A model generated the notes under the pieces. That model was not told where the DNA came from and did not search any database. It was given only the letters and a program-made list of their open reading frames with translations. From contig NZ_JANZNR010000005.1 in assembly GCF_025153525.1 (NCBI RefSeq), positions 284,582-348,581 of the forward strand: DNA of 64,000 nt, read 5' to 3'. The DNA is from Psychroserpens sp. SPM9 (GTDB lineage: Bacteria; Bacteroidota; Bacteroidia; Flavobacteriales; Flavobacteriaceae). How positions within the stretch are numbered: the stretch's first letter is position 1; each line of letters begins with the position of its first letter. This document shows, piece after piece, positions 44,966 to 54,213 of the stretch. The translations under genes were made by a program, and so were the position numbers.

Positions 44966-46648
44966 ATGGATATGAAAAACGTCTTAAATCTAAGGATATT
45001 ATTAGCCCTAGTGGTATCTTTAACAATTGTTAGCTGTAGCAGAAACTCGTCTTCAAAGAACACTTCTAGAGCAACAGGATGGAAAATCAACGATAAAAAT
45101 GGTGGCTTTCAATATAATGACAAGTTCCAAGAACAAGAAACTGGACCTGGTTTAGTTTTTATTGAAGGGGGAACTTTCACTATGGGAAAAGTTCAGGATG
45201 ATGTGATGCACGATTGGAATAACTCTCCAAATCAGCAGCATATTCAGTCCTTTTATATGGATGAAAGTGAGGTAACAAATAAAATGTATACCGAATATCT
45301 AGATTGGATCAAGAGAACCTATCCGCCAGAAGAAGAAAATTACAGATTAATATACGAAGGTGCACTTCCAGATACTTTAGTTTGGAGAAACCGTTTAGGT
45401 TATGCCGAAATGATGACAGAAAATTATTTACGTCATCCTGGTTATGGTGAATATCCAGTAGTAGGTGTCAGTTGGATTCAAGCTGTTGAGTTCGCAAATT
45501 GGAGAACCGACAGAGTTGCAGAAATGGATTTACAAAATGCAGGATATCTAGAAAGAGACTCGCATTTAATGTCTGCTGCAGACAGTAACTTTAATGTAGA
45601 CACTTATATCAACGCACCAACACAAACTTATGGAGGAAATGATTCTATAATCAATCCGGAAAAATCAAGACGTAGAGTACAAACAACTGCTTCTGGTGAT
45701 ACCATCAATGTATATGCTAGAAGAGAATCTGGTATTATTTCTCCAGATTACAGACTTCCAACTGAAGCAGAATGGGAATACGCTGCACTTGGTTTAAGCG
45801 AATTAAGAAGCTACAACGTTTATAGAGGTCGTAAAAAATATCCTTGGGATGGTCAATACACACGTTCTGGAAGTAGAAAAACCAGAGGTGATCAGTTAGC
45901 TAACTTCAAACAAGGTAAAGGTGATTATGGTGGTATCGCAGGATGGTCTGATGATGGTGCCGATATTACAGCCGAAGTTATGTCATACGAACCAAACGAT
46001 TATGGATTATACGATATGGCTGGAAATGTTGCTGAATGGGTAGCTGATGTTTACAGACCTATAGTTGATGATGAATTTAATGATTTCAACTACTATAGAG
46101 GTAATGTCTATACTAAAAACGCCATTAACGAAGACGGAACAGTTAAAATTGTTGCACCAGATGAAATCGTATTTGATACCTTAAGTAATGGTCAAATTGT
46201 TGCTAGAAACTTACCTGGTGAAATCTTACAAGTAGGTGTTGATGAAAATGAAACTTACTTAAGAACGAACTTCGATAAGAGTGACAACAGAAACTATAGA
46301 GATGGAGATGTTAGATCATCACGTCAATATGCTGATAGCTTTGATGAGGATGACTCTGGTCAAGATGAAAACATGACTCGTAAAATGTATAATTCTCCTA
46401 AACATAATGTTGAAAGAGATTCTACAGGTGCTTTGATTAAAGAATACGATACTTCAAACCAAAGAACATCGCTTATTAATGATGAAGTAAGAGTTTATAA
46501 AGGTGGATCATGGAGAGATAGAGCGTATTGGTTAGATCCTGCACAACGTAGATACTTCCCACAAGATATGGCGACAGATTATATCGGATTTAGATGTGCA
46601 ATGTCTAGAGTTGGTTCTAAGTCACAAGGAAGCAAAAAGAGAAACTAA
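44966..46648 (+). CDS. gldJ: Gliding motility lipoprotein GldJ
   Basis: A 560-residue outer-membrane lipoprotein required for gliding and for stability of the gliding/type IX machinery. The lipobox is TIVSC (C24). The body is a formylglycine-generating-enzyme-like (SUMF1) fold: GLVFIEGGTFTMG, MDESEVTNKMYTEYLDW, YPVVGVSWIQAVEFANWR, YRLPTEAEWEYAA, YDMAGNVAEWVADV and, at the end, VYKGGSWRDRAYWLDPAQR with GFRCAMSRVG. It differs from GldK/GldN partners in its long middle insertions. The start may be the ATG at 44966 or the next one at 44972. Ends at a strong terminator. Confidence 0.96.
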   Translation: MDMKNVLNLRILLALVVSLTIVSCSRNSSSKNTSRATGWKINDKNGGFQYNDKFQEQETGPGLVFIEGGTFTMGKVQDDVMHDWNNSPNQQHIQSFYMDESEVTNKMYTEYLDWIKRTYPPEEENYRLIYEGALPDTLVWRNRLGYAEMMTENYLRHPGYGEYPVVGVSWIQAVEFANWRTDRVAEMDLQNAGYLERDSHLMSAADSNFNVDTYINAPTQTYGGNDSIINPEKSRRRVQTTASGDTINVYARRESGIISPDYRLPTEAEWEYAALGLSELRSYNVYRGRKKYPWDGQYTRSGSRKTRGDQLANFKQGKGDYGGIAGWSDDGADITAEVMSYEPNDYGLYDMAGNVAEWVADVYRPIVDDEFNDFNYYRGNVYTKNAINEDGTVKIVAPDEIVFDTLSNGQIVARNLPGEILQVGVDENETYLRTNFDKSDNRNYRDGDVRSSRQYADSFDEDDSGQDENMTRKMYNSPKHNVERDSTGALIKEYDTSNQRTSLINDEVRVYKGGSWRDRAYWLDPAQRRYFPQDMATDYIGFRCAMSRVGSKSQGSKKRN

Positions 46649-46666
46649 AATTTTTCAAATAAATTT

Positions 46667-46700
46667 AAAGTCCTAGTCAATTTGATTAGGACTTTTTTTT
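46667..46700 (+). terminator. Terminator of gldJ
   Basis: Nine-base outer stem AAAGTCCTA/TAGGACTTT with extra inner pairs and a run of eight T, ending 12 bases before the murF ATG. Confidence 0.9.
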
Positions 46701-46712
46701 TACATTTAGTTT

Positions 46713-47978
46713 ATGACACTAGACAACATTTACAAACACTTTTTAAGCTGTGATGCCGTTTGTACCGACACAAGAAAAATCACTAAAAACTGTATCTTTT
46801 TTGCGCTCAAAGGCGCTAACTTTAACGGCAACACCTTTGCAAAACAAGCCTTAGAAGCTGGAGCCGCTTATGTTATTATTGATGAAAAGGAGTACAAACT
46901 TAGTAGCCAGTTCATTTTAGTTGATGATGTTTTAAGCACACTTCAAAGCTTAGCTTCCTTGCATCGTAAAACCCTTAATATACCTATTATTGCACTCACA
47001 GGAAGCAACGGCAAAACCACTACCAAAGAACTCATTAATGCTGTACTTTCAAAAACCTATAATACCTCTGCTACAAAAGGAAATTTCAATAATCACATTG
47101 GAGTGCCACTTACCTTATTAGAAATGACAAAGGCTACCGAAATAGGTATTGTAGAAATGGGTGCCAATCATCAAAAGGAAATTGAAAGTCTTTCGCAAAT
47201 TGCACTTCCAGATTATGGTTTGATTACGAACTTCGGAAAGGCACATCTTGAAGGTTTTGGCAGCATTGAAGGGGTTATTAAAGGCAAATCAGAATTGTAT
47301 GACTTTTTAAAAGCAAATCAAAAAACTATTTTTATTAATCAAAATGATGACACCCAAATAAAGCAAGCTGGCACTTACAAAAACAGTGTGCTTTTTGGCT
47401 CGCAAACCCAGCTTTTAAATGCGCAACCTTATATCTCTATAGCCTACAAAAACAATACTATTAAAACACATCTTACGGGGACCTACAACTACAATAATGT
47501 AGCCGTAGCAATTGCTATTGGAGAACATTTTAATGTACCCACTCAGGCGATTATAGAAGCTATTGAAAACTATATCCCTAATAATAACCGCTCGCAAATT
47601 GTTGAAAAAAATGGGCATCAAATAATTTTAGATGCCTACAATGCTAATCCAACAAGCATGCATGCAGCATTGTCAAATTTTAATCAACTCATCAACCAGA
47701 ATAAGATGGTTATTCTTGGGGATATGTTTGAACTTGGAAGCGAAGCTGGTATTGAACATCAACATATCGCCGACTTCGTGCAGACCTTATCTCTTGAAGA
47801 TGCTATTTTAGTTGGTGAGAATTTTTACAATACAAAAACCAAACATGATGGAATTTCTTATTTTAAATCTTTTGAAGATTTAAAACATAATTTTAAACAA
47901 TTAAAGTTAGATCATCATTTAATTTTAATCAAAGGCTCAAGAGGAATGGCTTTAGAACGTGTATTGGAATTGTTGTAG
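46713..47978 (+). CDS. murF: UDP-N-acetylmuramoyl-tripeptide--D-alanyl-D-alanine ligase
   Basis: A 421-residue Mur ligase that adds D-Ala-D-Ala to the peptidoglycan precursor in the cytoplasm. The ATP loop is ALTGSNGKTTTKELI, followed by TKGNFNNHIGVPLT and GIVEMGANHQKEI; NFGKAHLEGFG carries a conserved histidine, and the C-terminal domain has LDAYNANPTSM and VILGDMFELG. All key Mur motifs are intact. It starts 12 bases after the gldJ terminator; no separate promoter was found, so read-through may supply it. Confidence 0.97.
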   Translation: MTLDNIYKHFLSCDAVCTDTRKITKNCIFFALKGANFNGNTFAKQALEAGAAYVIIDEKEYKLSSQFILVDDVLSTLQSLASLHRKTLNIPIIALTGSNGKTTTKELINAVLSKTYNTSATKGNFNNHIGVPLTLLEMTKATEIGIVEMGANHQKEIESLSQIALPDYGLITNFGKAHLEGFGSIEGVIKGKSELYDFLKANQKTIFINQNDDTQIKQAGTYKNSVLFGSQTQLLNAQPYISIAYKNNTIKTHLTGTYNYNNVAVAIAIGEHFNVPTQAIIEAIENYIPNNNRSQIVEKNGHQIILDAYNANPTSMHAALSNFNQLINQNKMVILGDMFELGSEAGIEHQHIADFVQTLSLEDAILVGENFYNTKTKHDGISYFKSFEDLKHNFKQLKLDHHLILIKGSRGMALERVLELL

Positions 47979-48085
47979 GCAAGTATACTGATCTTCCTCT
48001 CTGGATTAACTCCGTTGAACCAGAGATATCAACTCCTACAAATACAAGCCAAGGTGCTGTCGCATCTTCTGGTTTTTTGAAAACA

Positions 48086-48115
48086 AAAATCCTGATTTGC
48101 AAAACAAATCAGGAT
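48086..48115 (-). terminator. Terminator hairpin between murF and tRNA-Val(GAC)
   Basis: A perfect 12-base stem, AATCCTGATTTG with CAAATCAGGATT, and a 5-base loop. On the minus strand a T-rich tail follows, so it ends the tRNA transcript; it could also act on murF read-through. Confidence 0.8.
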
Positions 48116-48126
48116 TGTGCTTGATG

Positions 48127-48201
48127 TGGGTCATACTGGATTCGAACCAGTGACTTCTACCCTGTCAAGGTAACACTCTAAACCAACTGAGTTAATGACC
48201 C
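48127..48201 (-). tRNA. tRNA-Val (anticodon GAC)
   Basis: 75 bases fold as a complete cloverleaf: acceptor arms GGGTCAT and ATGACCC, T-arm loop GGTTCGAATCC, and anticodon loop TTGACAG with anticodon GAC. The discriminator is A and CCA is not encoded. Confidence 0.93.
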
Positions 48202-48220
48202 GCTACTTTTAAACCAAAAA

Positions 48221-48245
48221 AAAGTCCACATTGCTGTGGACTTTT
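48221..48245 (-). terminator. Hairpin terminator between the two tRNA-Val genes
   Basis: Stem AAAGTCCACA/TGTGGACTTT with a 4-5 base loop; on the minus strand it is followed by a run of eight T. It stands directly after the TAC gene and before the GAC gene. Confidence 0.8.
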
Positions 48246-48246
48246 G

Positions 48247-48321
48247 TGGGCGCGAAGGGATTCGAACCCCTGACCCCTTGGGTGTAAACCAAGTGCTCTG
48301 AACCAACTGAGCTACGCGCCC
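48247..48321 (-). tRNA. tRNA-Val (anticodon TAC)
   Basis: 75 bases with acceptor arms GGGCGCG and CGCGCCC, D-arm AGCTCAGTTGG, anticodon stem CTTGG/CCAAG with loop TTTACAC (anticodon TAC), and T-loop GGTTCGAATCC. Discriminator A; CCA not encoded. Confidence 0.95.
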
Positions 48322-48403
48322 GATTTTTTTTTTTCAGGATTCGGAAAACCTGATGTTGATTATTTAAAAAACCAACTGGACAAATGCCCTAAATATTGGA
48401 CTG

Positions 48404-48432
48404 CAAATATAGTCTAGATTTTTAATTACCAA
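48404..48432 (-). promoter_or_regulatory. Promoter of the tRNA-Val genes
   Basis: Minus-strand TTG (48430-48432), an 18-base spacer and TATATTTG (48404-48411), followed by an 80-base leader to the tRNA. Confidence 0.75.
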
Positions 48433-48548
48433 AAGGTTTTTTCAAAAAAAATTAAATAAATTTTTAAAGTCATTAAGCATCAAAAAATTAAGCTTAATTA
48501 TAGTGTTCTAATTAATTTTAATATTTTTAGGTTTCCTAAAATCACACT

Positions 48549-50159
48549 TTGAAATACATCTCATTTATTGATCAGTTAAATATTGATATAGACCAGCTAG
48601 CTCATATCAATTCTGACGGTATCATCAAACTCCAAAAACAGCTTAAAGCCAAGGCAATGCTAGGTGATGCCAATAATTTAGGTGAAGTCGCCAATTTAAT
48701 TGAAAAACTCAAAGATGAAAATACCAGACAATGCCATGTCTTTGTTGAAAAACACAAATGGTTAAAGCAGCTTATTTCTGGTGATTACGAAGACATAAAA
48801 CAAGGTGAAGTTGAAGTTAACGAGTCGGATATCTCAAATCTGGATCATCTCAAATATTTTCTATCGCCTTTTTTAAAGGAAAACTTAAAAGTTTTTTTAT
48901 CTGAAACTTTAAACAAAGGTAAATATGTACTGCTACTAAAAGTGCTAACCCATAACTATTTGTTTTCTGAAGAAATCAATCAGCTCATCATTAATTTCTT
49001 TAAAGCCCGATTAAATTACGCTATAGTATACCTTAATGAAGGGCGTCAAAAAGACAAAGAATATCCTGTTGGCTTTATCACTAATAAAGTTTTCATCAAC
49101 TGTTTGAATGTCTATCCTGATTGCTTTAATGAGGAAATTCAAGAACTCAATTCTGAAGTTATTGATATTTACAATGCCAAGCGTAGAAATGTAGACAATC
49201 AAGAGTTTAAATTTATGGCAAAAGCCATGGTGGCATTTGCTGTTTTAGACACCTCAAATGTATTTTTAAAGCAGATGTTAGAATCTAATGCTGATATTGC
49301 AAGACAATACACAAGACCTTCTCGATCTAGCAGAAAAACAGGCTCTGGCTTTGGCGGCTGGAGTGTATTTGTGGTTATAATGATTTTTATCCGAATTATC
49401 TTTTGGATTGGAAAAAGTTCTAACAGCAGCCCTGATTACGACTATATCAGATCTGGAGACTTCTCCATTGAATATAATGATGATATGAGAAAAATCGTTG
49501 ATAGTATTAGAGCAGCTCAAAATCCAAACGATATTTTTGAAGTTGAAGAAACGTCTACAAATAGTCAGTTTGACAGATACAAACTTGAAGACCACATCAA
49601 ATTTATTTATACACTAAAACGGAAAGTTGAGCGTAAAGACAGTGAAGATGGTTATGTGAAACCTTTGTATGCATTTTCTAATCCGTATCCCACAACCTTT
49701 AACGAAATTCCGAACACAACAAACATTAATGACAATAACTATTTGAATATTAGCAACAGAAGTGAACAGGATTTAATCGTTTTCAGGTTAAAACAAGGGA
49801 TTGATCAATCGATTTATATTCCGAAAAATGAAAAACTATCGGTTGAAGTTGTTGCAAATGATTCGCTGGTATTTTACACAGGTCGTGACTTTGTTGCTAC
49901 AGACTTTTCGCATTTTAAAACCCATACCGACTTAACCAATATGTTTCGTATTAACAGTTTTGATCCCACAAAGGAAAAGCAAATCACTATTTATCCATTT
50001 GAAAATAAAATCACAAAAGTTAATAGCAGTTCGTCTAATAAAGTGATTATCGATACAACTAGAAAAGAAAGAGTTGTTGCTAAAAATATACAGATTTTGA
50101 GTATAGATATTAACGATTTATATACCGATTACTACAAAAAACATTATGCCAGGAATTAG
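48549..50159 (+). CDS. Membrane protein of unknown function converging on the Hsp70 gene
   Basis: A 536-residue protein. Residues 1-265 are predicted soluble and mostly helical (FIDQLNIDIDQLAHINSDG, LVLLKVLTHNYLF-like repeats). One transmembrane segment follows a basic SRSSRKTG stretch at about 269-288 (WSVFVVIMIFIRIIFWIG). Residues 290-536 are polar, with a beta-rich part from about 400 (NYLNISNRSEQDLIVFRL). The start is TTG; the next ATG is at residue 37. No J domain (no HPD) or enzyme motif is seen. Its end overlaps the opposing hsp70-like gene by 4 bases. A link to that chaperone is inferred from position only. Confidence 0.6.
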   Translation: MKYISFIDQLNIDIDQLAHINSDGIIKLQKQLKAKAMLGDANNLGEVANLIEKLKDENTRQCHVFVEKHKWLKQLISGDYEDIKQGEVEVNESDISNLDHLKYFLSPFLKENLKVFLSETLNKGKYVLLLKVLTHNYLFSEEINQLIINFFKARLNYAIVYLNEGRQKDKEYPVGFITNKVFINCLNVYPDCFNEEIQELNSEVIDIYNAKRRNVDNQEFKFMAKAMVAFAVLDTSNVFLKQMLESNADIARQYTRPSRSSRKTGSGFGGWSVFVVIMIFIRIIFWIGKSSNSSPDYDYIRSGDFSIEYNDDMRKIVDSIRAAQNPNDIFEVEETSTNSQFDRYKLEDHIKFIYTLKRKVERKDSEDGYVKPLYAFSNPYPTTFNEIPNTTNINDNNYLNISNRSEQDLIVFRLKQGIDQSIYIPKNEKLSVEVVANDSLVFYTGRDFVATDFSHFKTHTDLTNMFRINSFDPTKEKQITIYPFENKITKVNSSSSNKVIIDTTRKERVVAKNIQILSIDINDLYTDYYKKHYARN

Positions 50160-52651
50160 CCCAAACCGGTTCGGCTGTTATCCTTGAATTTCTTTTGTTT
50201 TTCTTTCTCATAATCTGGCAATAATGCAGATAATCCATAGACAATATGACGTAAAGATGTGTAATCTTTCTTTTCTAAGGCATCATCACCTTGCTTGAGT
50301 AATTTTTCGGCTTTACGCTGATTAGAAAACTCGGTCACAAACTTCATATGTAAAAAGTAGGAAATAAAGTTTTCGTCACTCGATTGTATTATCGAATCAT
50401 ACAACTCATCAAGCTCTTTAATTTTGGAACGAATCAAATACTTATTTCCAGAATTAATAACTTCCTTTTCATTATTAATGATGCGTTTATATTTATCCTG
50501 AAAACGCTCATTTTCTTCCTTATTTAAATGATATTCCAGACTACTTTTAGTATCGTTATACTCTTCAATTTCTTGAGCTATTAACTTGTTTCGAGTTAAA
50601 TCATCAAAATCCTGAATGAGCTTTCGCTTTTTATCATCCAGCTGAAACTTAGCATCAGACACGTCGTCTTCAGTAATAAGTGAGGCTGCTATTTGTGTTT
50701 CAATCAAACCAACACGTATCGTTTCCAGCTGATGCGAATACTCAAAATTTTCTTCAGAATTTGTATCACGTATCAAGGCTTCAACATCACCTAATATGGT
50801 ATTTATTTCCATATTGATTTTGTTGATGCTAATCGAACGTTCTGATTCGCTAAATACATTCTCAAATTCTTGATCACAACTTTGTAAAAAGACATTAATT
50901 TTTAAATCTCTCGACTCTGTGACTTCAATTTCGATTTCGATATCTGTTCCTTTAATCAGGTCTTCTTCCAGTTCATTCCCAGAAATTTCAATATAACCAA
51001 TACTCAATCCAGAACTCGGCAACCCCTTAGATTTACCTTCTATAATATTGATAATTAAATTAGAATCGGATTGTCGCAGTATGGTTTTTGAAGCGGTTTT
51101 ATAAATCTTCTTTTTTAACGGAAGAATACTGCCTTTAGCAAACACTTTTTCCAGTCGTGTAGCAGAAGCATCCAAATCGTCAACCTCCATACAAATATCA
51201 TTAGGAAGTGGCTGTCCTTGAACATTATAACTTCCTTGATTGATTGCAACCGTATCAATAACTTTTAAAACATCTAATGCTGCACTTAACAGCTGAATTT
51301 TAAACTGATTCAAACGACCTTCCAGCAAAGGCACAAACTCTGAAAACGTAGCTTCTGTTAACTGTTTAACACCAGAATCGTAGCCGCCATCTTTTCGCAT
51401 GATTCTAAAACTATGCACTTCACTAGCATTGACTTTACCTGTAATCAATTCCTCTAAATCTCTGGTGTTTTGTTCATAAAACAACTTAAAACCTATAGCA
51501 TCAGCTTCGGTAAGTTCTTCTTCTTTTTTGACCACTTCGGAAACCGTTGCTGGCTTAGAACCTGCGTAGTAAGCTGCTCCATGAACGACTGCAGATGTTG
51601 GGTCTATAGTCGAATTAACTTCTACGCCAATCGCGTCAGCAATTCGTCTTTTAATTAATGGGACATAAGTACTTCCTCCAATTAAAATAACACGTTCAAT
51701 TTGCGAATTTAGCAACTGATTATTTTTAATCACATCTTGAATAAAAGTGATGGTTTGTTCTACTTTTGGAGAAATCAAGGCTTCAAATTCGTCACGTTTT
51801 ACGAGTAATTGCTCATAAAAATTTTCGCCATTGATATCAATATCTAATTCAATTTCGGTTTCATCATAATGTGACAACTCCTTTTTGGCTTCTTCAGCAA
51901 TTTTAAGCAACTCAAAATACAAGCCTTTAAAGCTACTGGTTTTAGACTTAAGGTCTTTCCATAGATTGGTTAATCCCAGCTTTTCTTCAATAAAAGGAAC
52001 GATTAATTTTTCAACAATCAGGTTGTCAAAATCGGCACCACCTAAATAATTATCACCTAGATTATCGGTCACCTTTAATTCTCTGTCATTAACTTCAACC
52101 AAAGCAACGTCAAAGGTACCACCACCAAAATCATATACAATCCAATTTTGCTTATCTGTCACGTCAAGCTTAGACGAATTTGCAAATGCTAAACAAGCAG
52201 CAATCGGTTCTTGTAATAATACCACTTCTTTAAAACCAGCCATATAACCCGCTTTTTTAGTCGCATTTGATTGTATGGTATCAAAAGATGCAGGTATTGT
52301 AATCACTACAGAATTAAGAGTATCTTCATCATTAACAAAGTTTTTAAGCTCTTTCAATATTAAGGATGACAGTTCTATTGATGACATTTCTTTAGCTATG
52401 GAAGGCACAAAATAAGTGTCTTGAGTTCCCATTTTCCGCTTAAAAAGCATGCAAATATTTTCGGCATCTTTTTCTAAATAATCAAGTGCTTTATCGCCTA
52501 TTACAGTTCTATTTCCGCGGAAAGCGATACAAGAAGGCAAGGTTTGTTTTAGTCCTAACGGGTTATTATAAATCTTTATATTTCCGTCGTCATATTTGGC
52601 AATGAGACTATTGGTTGTCCCTAAATCTATAGCAAAGTTGATGGTTTTCAT
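50156..52651 (-). CDS. Atypical Hsp70-family chaperone with an inserted interdomain region
   Basis: An 831-residue Hsp70 homologue, about 190 longer than DnaK. The ATPase domain is intact: phosphate-1 DLGTTNS (9-15), VVITIPASFD, phosphate-2 VYDFGGGTFDVA (about 172-183), NYLGGADFDN and adenosine motif LIGGSTYVPLIKRRI (about 323-337). DnaK's short DVLLLD linker is missing; about 110 residues (365-475) separate the ATPase domain from a substrate-binding-like beta domain that I align from about 481 to 590 (ILPLKKK matches IPTKK). The last 230 residues are helical and TPR-like. It follows the GrpE-like gene by 6 bases and is not a dnaK in a dnaK-dnaJ context. Confidence 0.88.
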   Translation of the reverse strand: MKTINFAIDLGTTNSLIAKYDDGNIKIYNNPLGLKQTLPSCIAFRGNRTVIGDKALDYLEKDAENICMLFKRKMGTQDTYFVPSIAKEMSSIELSSLILKELKNFVNDEDTLNSVVITIPASFDTIQSNATKKAGYMAGFKEVVLLQEPIAACLAFANSSKLDVTDKQNWIVYDFGGGTFDVALVEVNDRELKVTDNLGDNYLGGADFDNLIVEKLIVPFIEEKLGLTNLWKDLKSKTSSFKGLYFELLKIAEEAKKELSHYDETEIELDIDINGENFYEQLLVKRDEFEALISPKVEQTITFIQDVIKNNQLLNSQIERVILIGGSTYVPLIKRRIADAIGVEVNSTIDPTSAVVHGAAYYAGSKPATVSEVVKKEEELTEADAIGFKLFYEQNTRDLEELITGKVNASEVHSFRIMRKDGGYDSGVKQLTEATFSEFVPLLEGRLNQFKIQLLSAALDVLKVIDTVAINQGSYNVQGQPLPNDICMEVDDLDASATRLEKVFAKGSILPLKKKIYKTASKTILRQSDSNLIINIIEGKSKGLPSSGLSIGYIEISGNELEEDLIKGTDIEIEIEVTESRDLKINVFLQSCDQEFENVFSESERSISINKINMEINTILGDVEALIRDTNSEENFEYSHQLETIRVGLIETQIAASLITEDDVSDAKFQLDDKKRKLIQDFDDLTRNKLIAQEIEEYNDTKSSLEYHLNKEENERFQDKYKRIINNEKEVINSGNKYLIRSKIKELDELYDSIIQSSDENFISYFLHMKFVTEFSNQRKAEKLLKQGDDALEKKDYTSLRHIVYGLSALLPDYEKEKQKKFKDNSRTGLG

Positions 52652-52657
52652 TTGAGG

Positions 52658-52960
52658 CTATTCTACAATTACAATTCCTTTTTGAAGGAGTTTAGTTTCA
52701 TTATTTTCAATTTGATAAATCACAGGTTTTAAAACTTTAGTGATTTTTGATTTCCGGCTTAAGTCGCCTACTACATTAGCTTCAACATCGGTCATTTCAT
52801 TTCGATAAGCTTGACCAATCGGATTGACAATTTGAAAGCCCATAGTTTCAAACTCATGATAGATACGATCCAAATATCGGTTGGCACTTGCATTATTATC
52901 TTTTTTCATCTTTAAATCCAGGGCAAAAACCTGATTGATAATCTCTGTCATTGTAATCAT
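52658..52960 (-). CDS. Miniature GrpE-like nucleotide exchange factor
   Basis: A 100-residue protein. Residues about 45-100 resemble the beta domain of GrpE: a GFQIVNPIGQAYRNEM stretch, then VTKVLKPVIY-like ITKVLKPVIYQ and the closing strand LLQKGIVIVE, which matches the GrpE end in RpAkVvV. The usual long N-terminal dimerising helix is cut to about 40 residues. It is 6 bases upstream of the Hsp70-like gene on the same strand, where an exchange factor for that protein would be expected. The assignment is by eye and needs a profile search. Confidence 0.6.
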   Translation of the reverse strand: MITMTEIINQVFALDLKMKKDNNASANRYLDRIYHEFETMGFQIVNPIGQAYRNEMTDVEANVVGDLSRKSKITKVLKPVIYQIENNETKLLQKGIVIVE

Positions 52961-52995
52961 TTAAATTGAAGAATAAATATACGAATATTTACAAG

Positions 52996-54213
52996 CTATA
53001 CGATTTCAGCGACTACAAATGTGCTGCCTCCAACATAAATTAAGTCATTTACTGAAGCATTTGTTTTTGCAGTACTTAGGGCTTGACTAACCGACTCATA
53101 AGCCTGACCTTGAAAACCTTCACTAAGGAACTGGGATTTGAGAATTTCGGCATCCAATCCTCTTGGCACATTGGGTTTACAAAAATAATAGATGGCTTCT
53201 TTTGGTAATAGAGGAAGAATTGAATGTATATCTTTATCATTAACAACACCAAAAACCAAGTGAAGTTCATTATAGATTTCTTTTGCTAATTGGCGCATAA
53301 TGTATGTAAGTCCTTCTTTATTATGAGCGGTATCACAAATAATTTTGGGTGCTTCCTGTAGCACTTGCCAACGGCCTTGTAATCCCGTGTGTTTAACAAC
53401 ATGTTGCAATCCGTCCTGCAAGTTAGCTTCGGAAATCTGGAATGTGCTTCCGTTAAGAAGTTTTAAAGCTTGAACTGCTGTTTTTATATTATGCTTTTGA
53501 TAATCCCCTTTTAAATCGCTGGTATATGCTGACTTTACACATTGGTCGGCAAAGTAAATAGCGGCATGGTTTACTCTGGTAATGCTTTTAAAGACCTCTT
53601 GGGTTTCGTCTTGAGTTTCTCCAATAACTACTGGTACATTTGGTTTTATGATGCCCGCTTTTTCCTTAGCAATGGCTTCATAGGTATTTCCTAAAAACTG
53701 TGTATGATCAAAGCCAATATTAGATATTACTGAAACTTCTGGAGTAATGATGTTAGTAGAGTCTAATCGACCACCTAGGCCTACTTCAACAACAGCGATA
53801 TCAACCTTTTGTTTTGCAAAATAGTCAAATGCCATACCAACTGTCATTTCAAAAAAAGATAAGTGTTGTTGTTCTAAAAAAGTGCGGTTTCGCTTTACAA
53901 AACCAATAACAAACTGTTTACTAACGCAGTTGCCATTAATTTTGATACGCTCTCTAAAATCTTTTAAATGCGGCGATGTATAAAGCCCGACTTTATAACC
54001 AGCCGTTTGTAAAACCGAAGCAATCATATGACTGGTAGACCCTTTACCATTAGTGCCTGCCACATGAATACTTTTAAATTTTTGTTCAGGGTTTTTGAGA
54101 TGCTTGGCTAAAAGAATGGTATTAGAAAGATCCTTTTTAAAAGCCGTTTTACCTTGATTTTGATACATAGGTAACTGCTTAAACATCCAGTTGACTGTAT
54201 CGAGGTAGTTCAT
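52996..54213 (-). CDS. folC: Bifunctional folylpolyglutamate synthase / dihydrofolate synthase
   Basis: A 405-residue Mur-like ligase that adds glutamate to dihydropteroate and to folates. The ATP loop is HVAGTNGKGSTSHMIASVL, then GLYTSPHLKDFRERI, AVVEVGLGGRLDSTN (catalytic acid) and SNIGFDHTQFLGNT, with the carbamoylated-lysine segment AKEKAGIIKP. The C-terminal domain contains CDTAHNKEGL. It abuts the tonB stop codon (start at the next base) and is followed 35 bases later by the GrpE-like gene. Confidence 0.95.
   Translation of the reverse strand: MNYLDTVNWMFKQLPMYQNQGKTAFKKDLSNTILLAKHLKNPEQKFKSIHVAGTNGKGSTSHMIASVLQTAGYKVGLYTSPHLKDFRERIKINGNCVSKQFVIGFVKRNRTFLEQQHLSFFEMTVGMAFDYFAKQKVDIAVVEVGLGGRLDSTNIITPEVSVISNIGFDHTQFLGNTYEAIAKEKAGIIKPNVPVVIGETQDETQEVFKSITRVNHAAIYFADQCVKSAYTSDLKGDYQKHNIKTAVQALKLLNGSTFQISEANLQDGLQHVVKHTGLQGRWQVLQEAPKIICDTAHNKEGLTYIMRQLAKEIYNELHLVFGVVNDKDIHSILPLLPKEAIYYFCKPNVPRGLDAEILKSQFLSEGFQGQAYESVSQALSTAKTNASVNDLIYVGGSTFVVAEIV

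Noticed and set aside
47999..48025. Hairpin CTCTGG/CCAGAG after murF as a terminator
   Set aside because: The stem has only six pairs, a 15-base loop and no T run; the nearby hairpin at 48086 is the better terminator.
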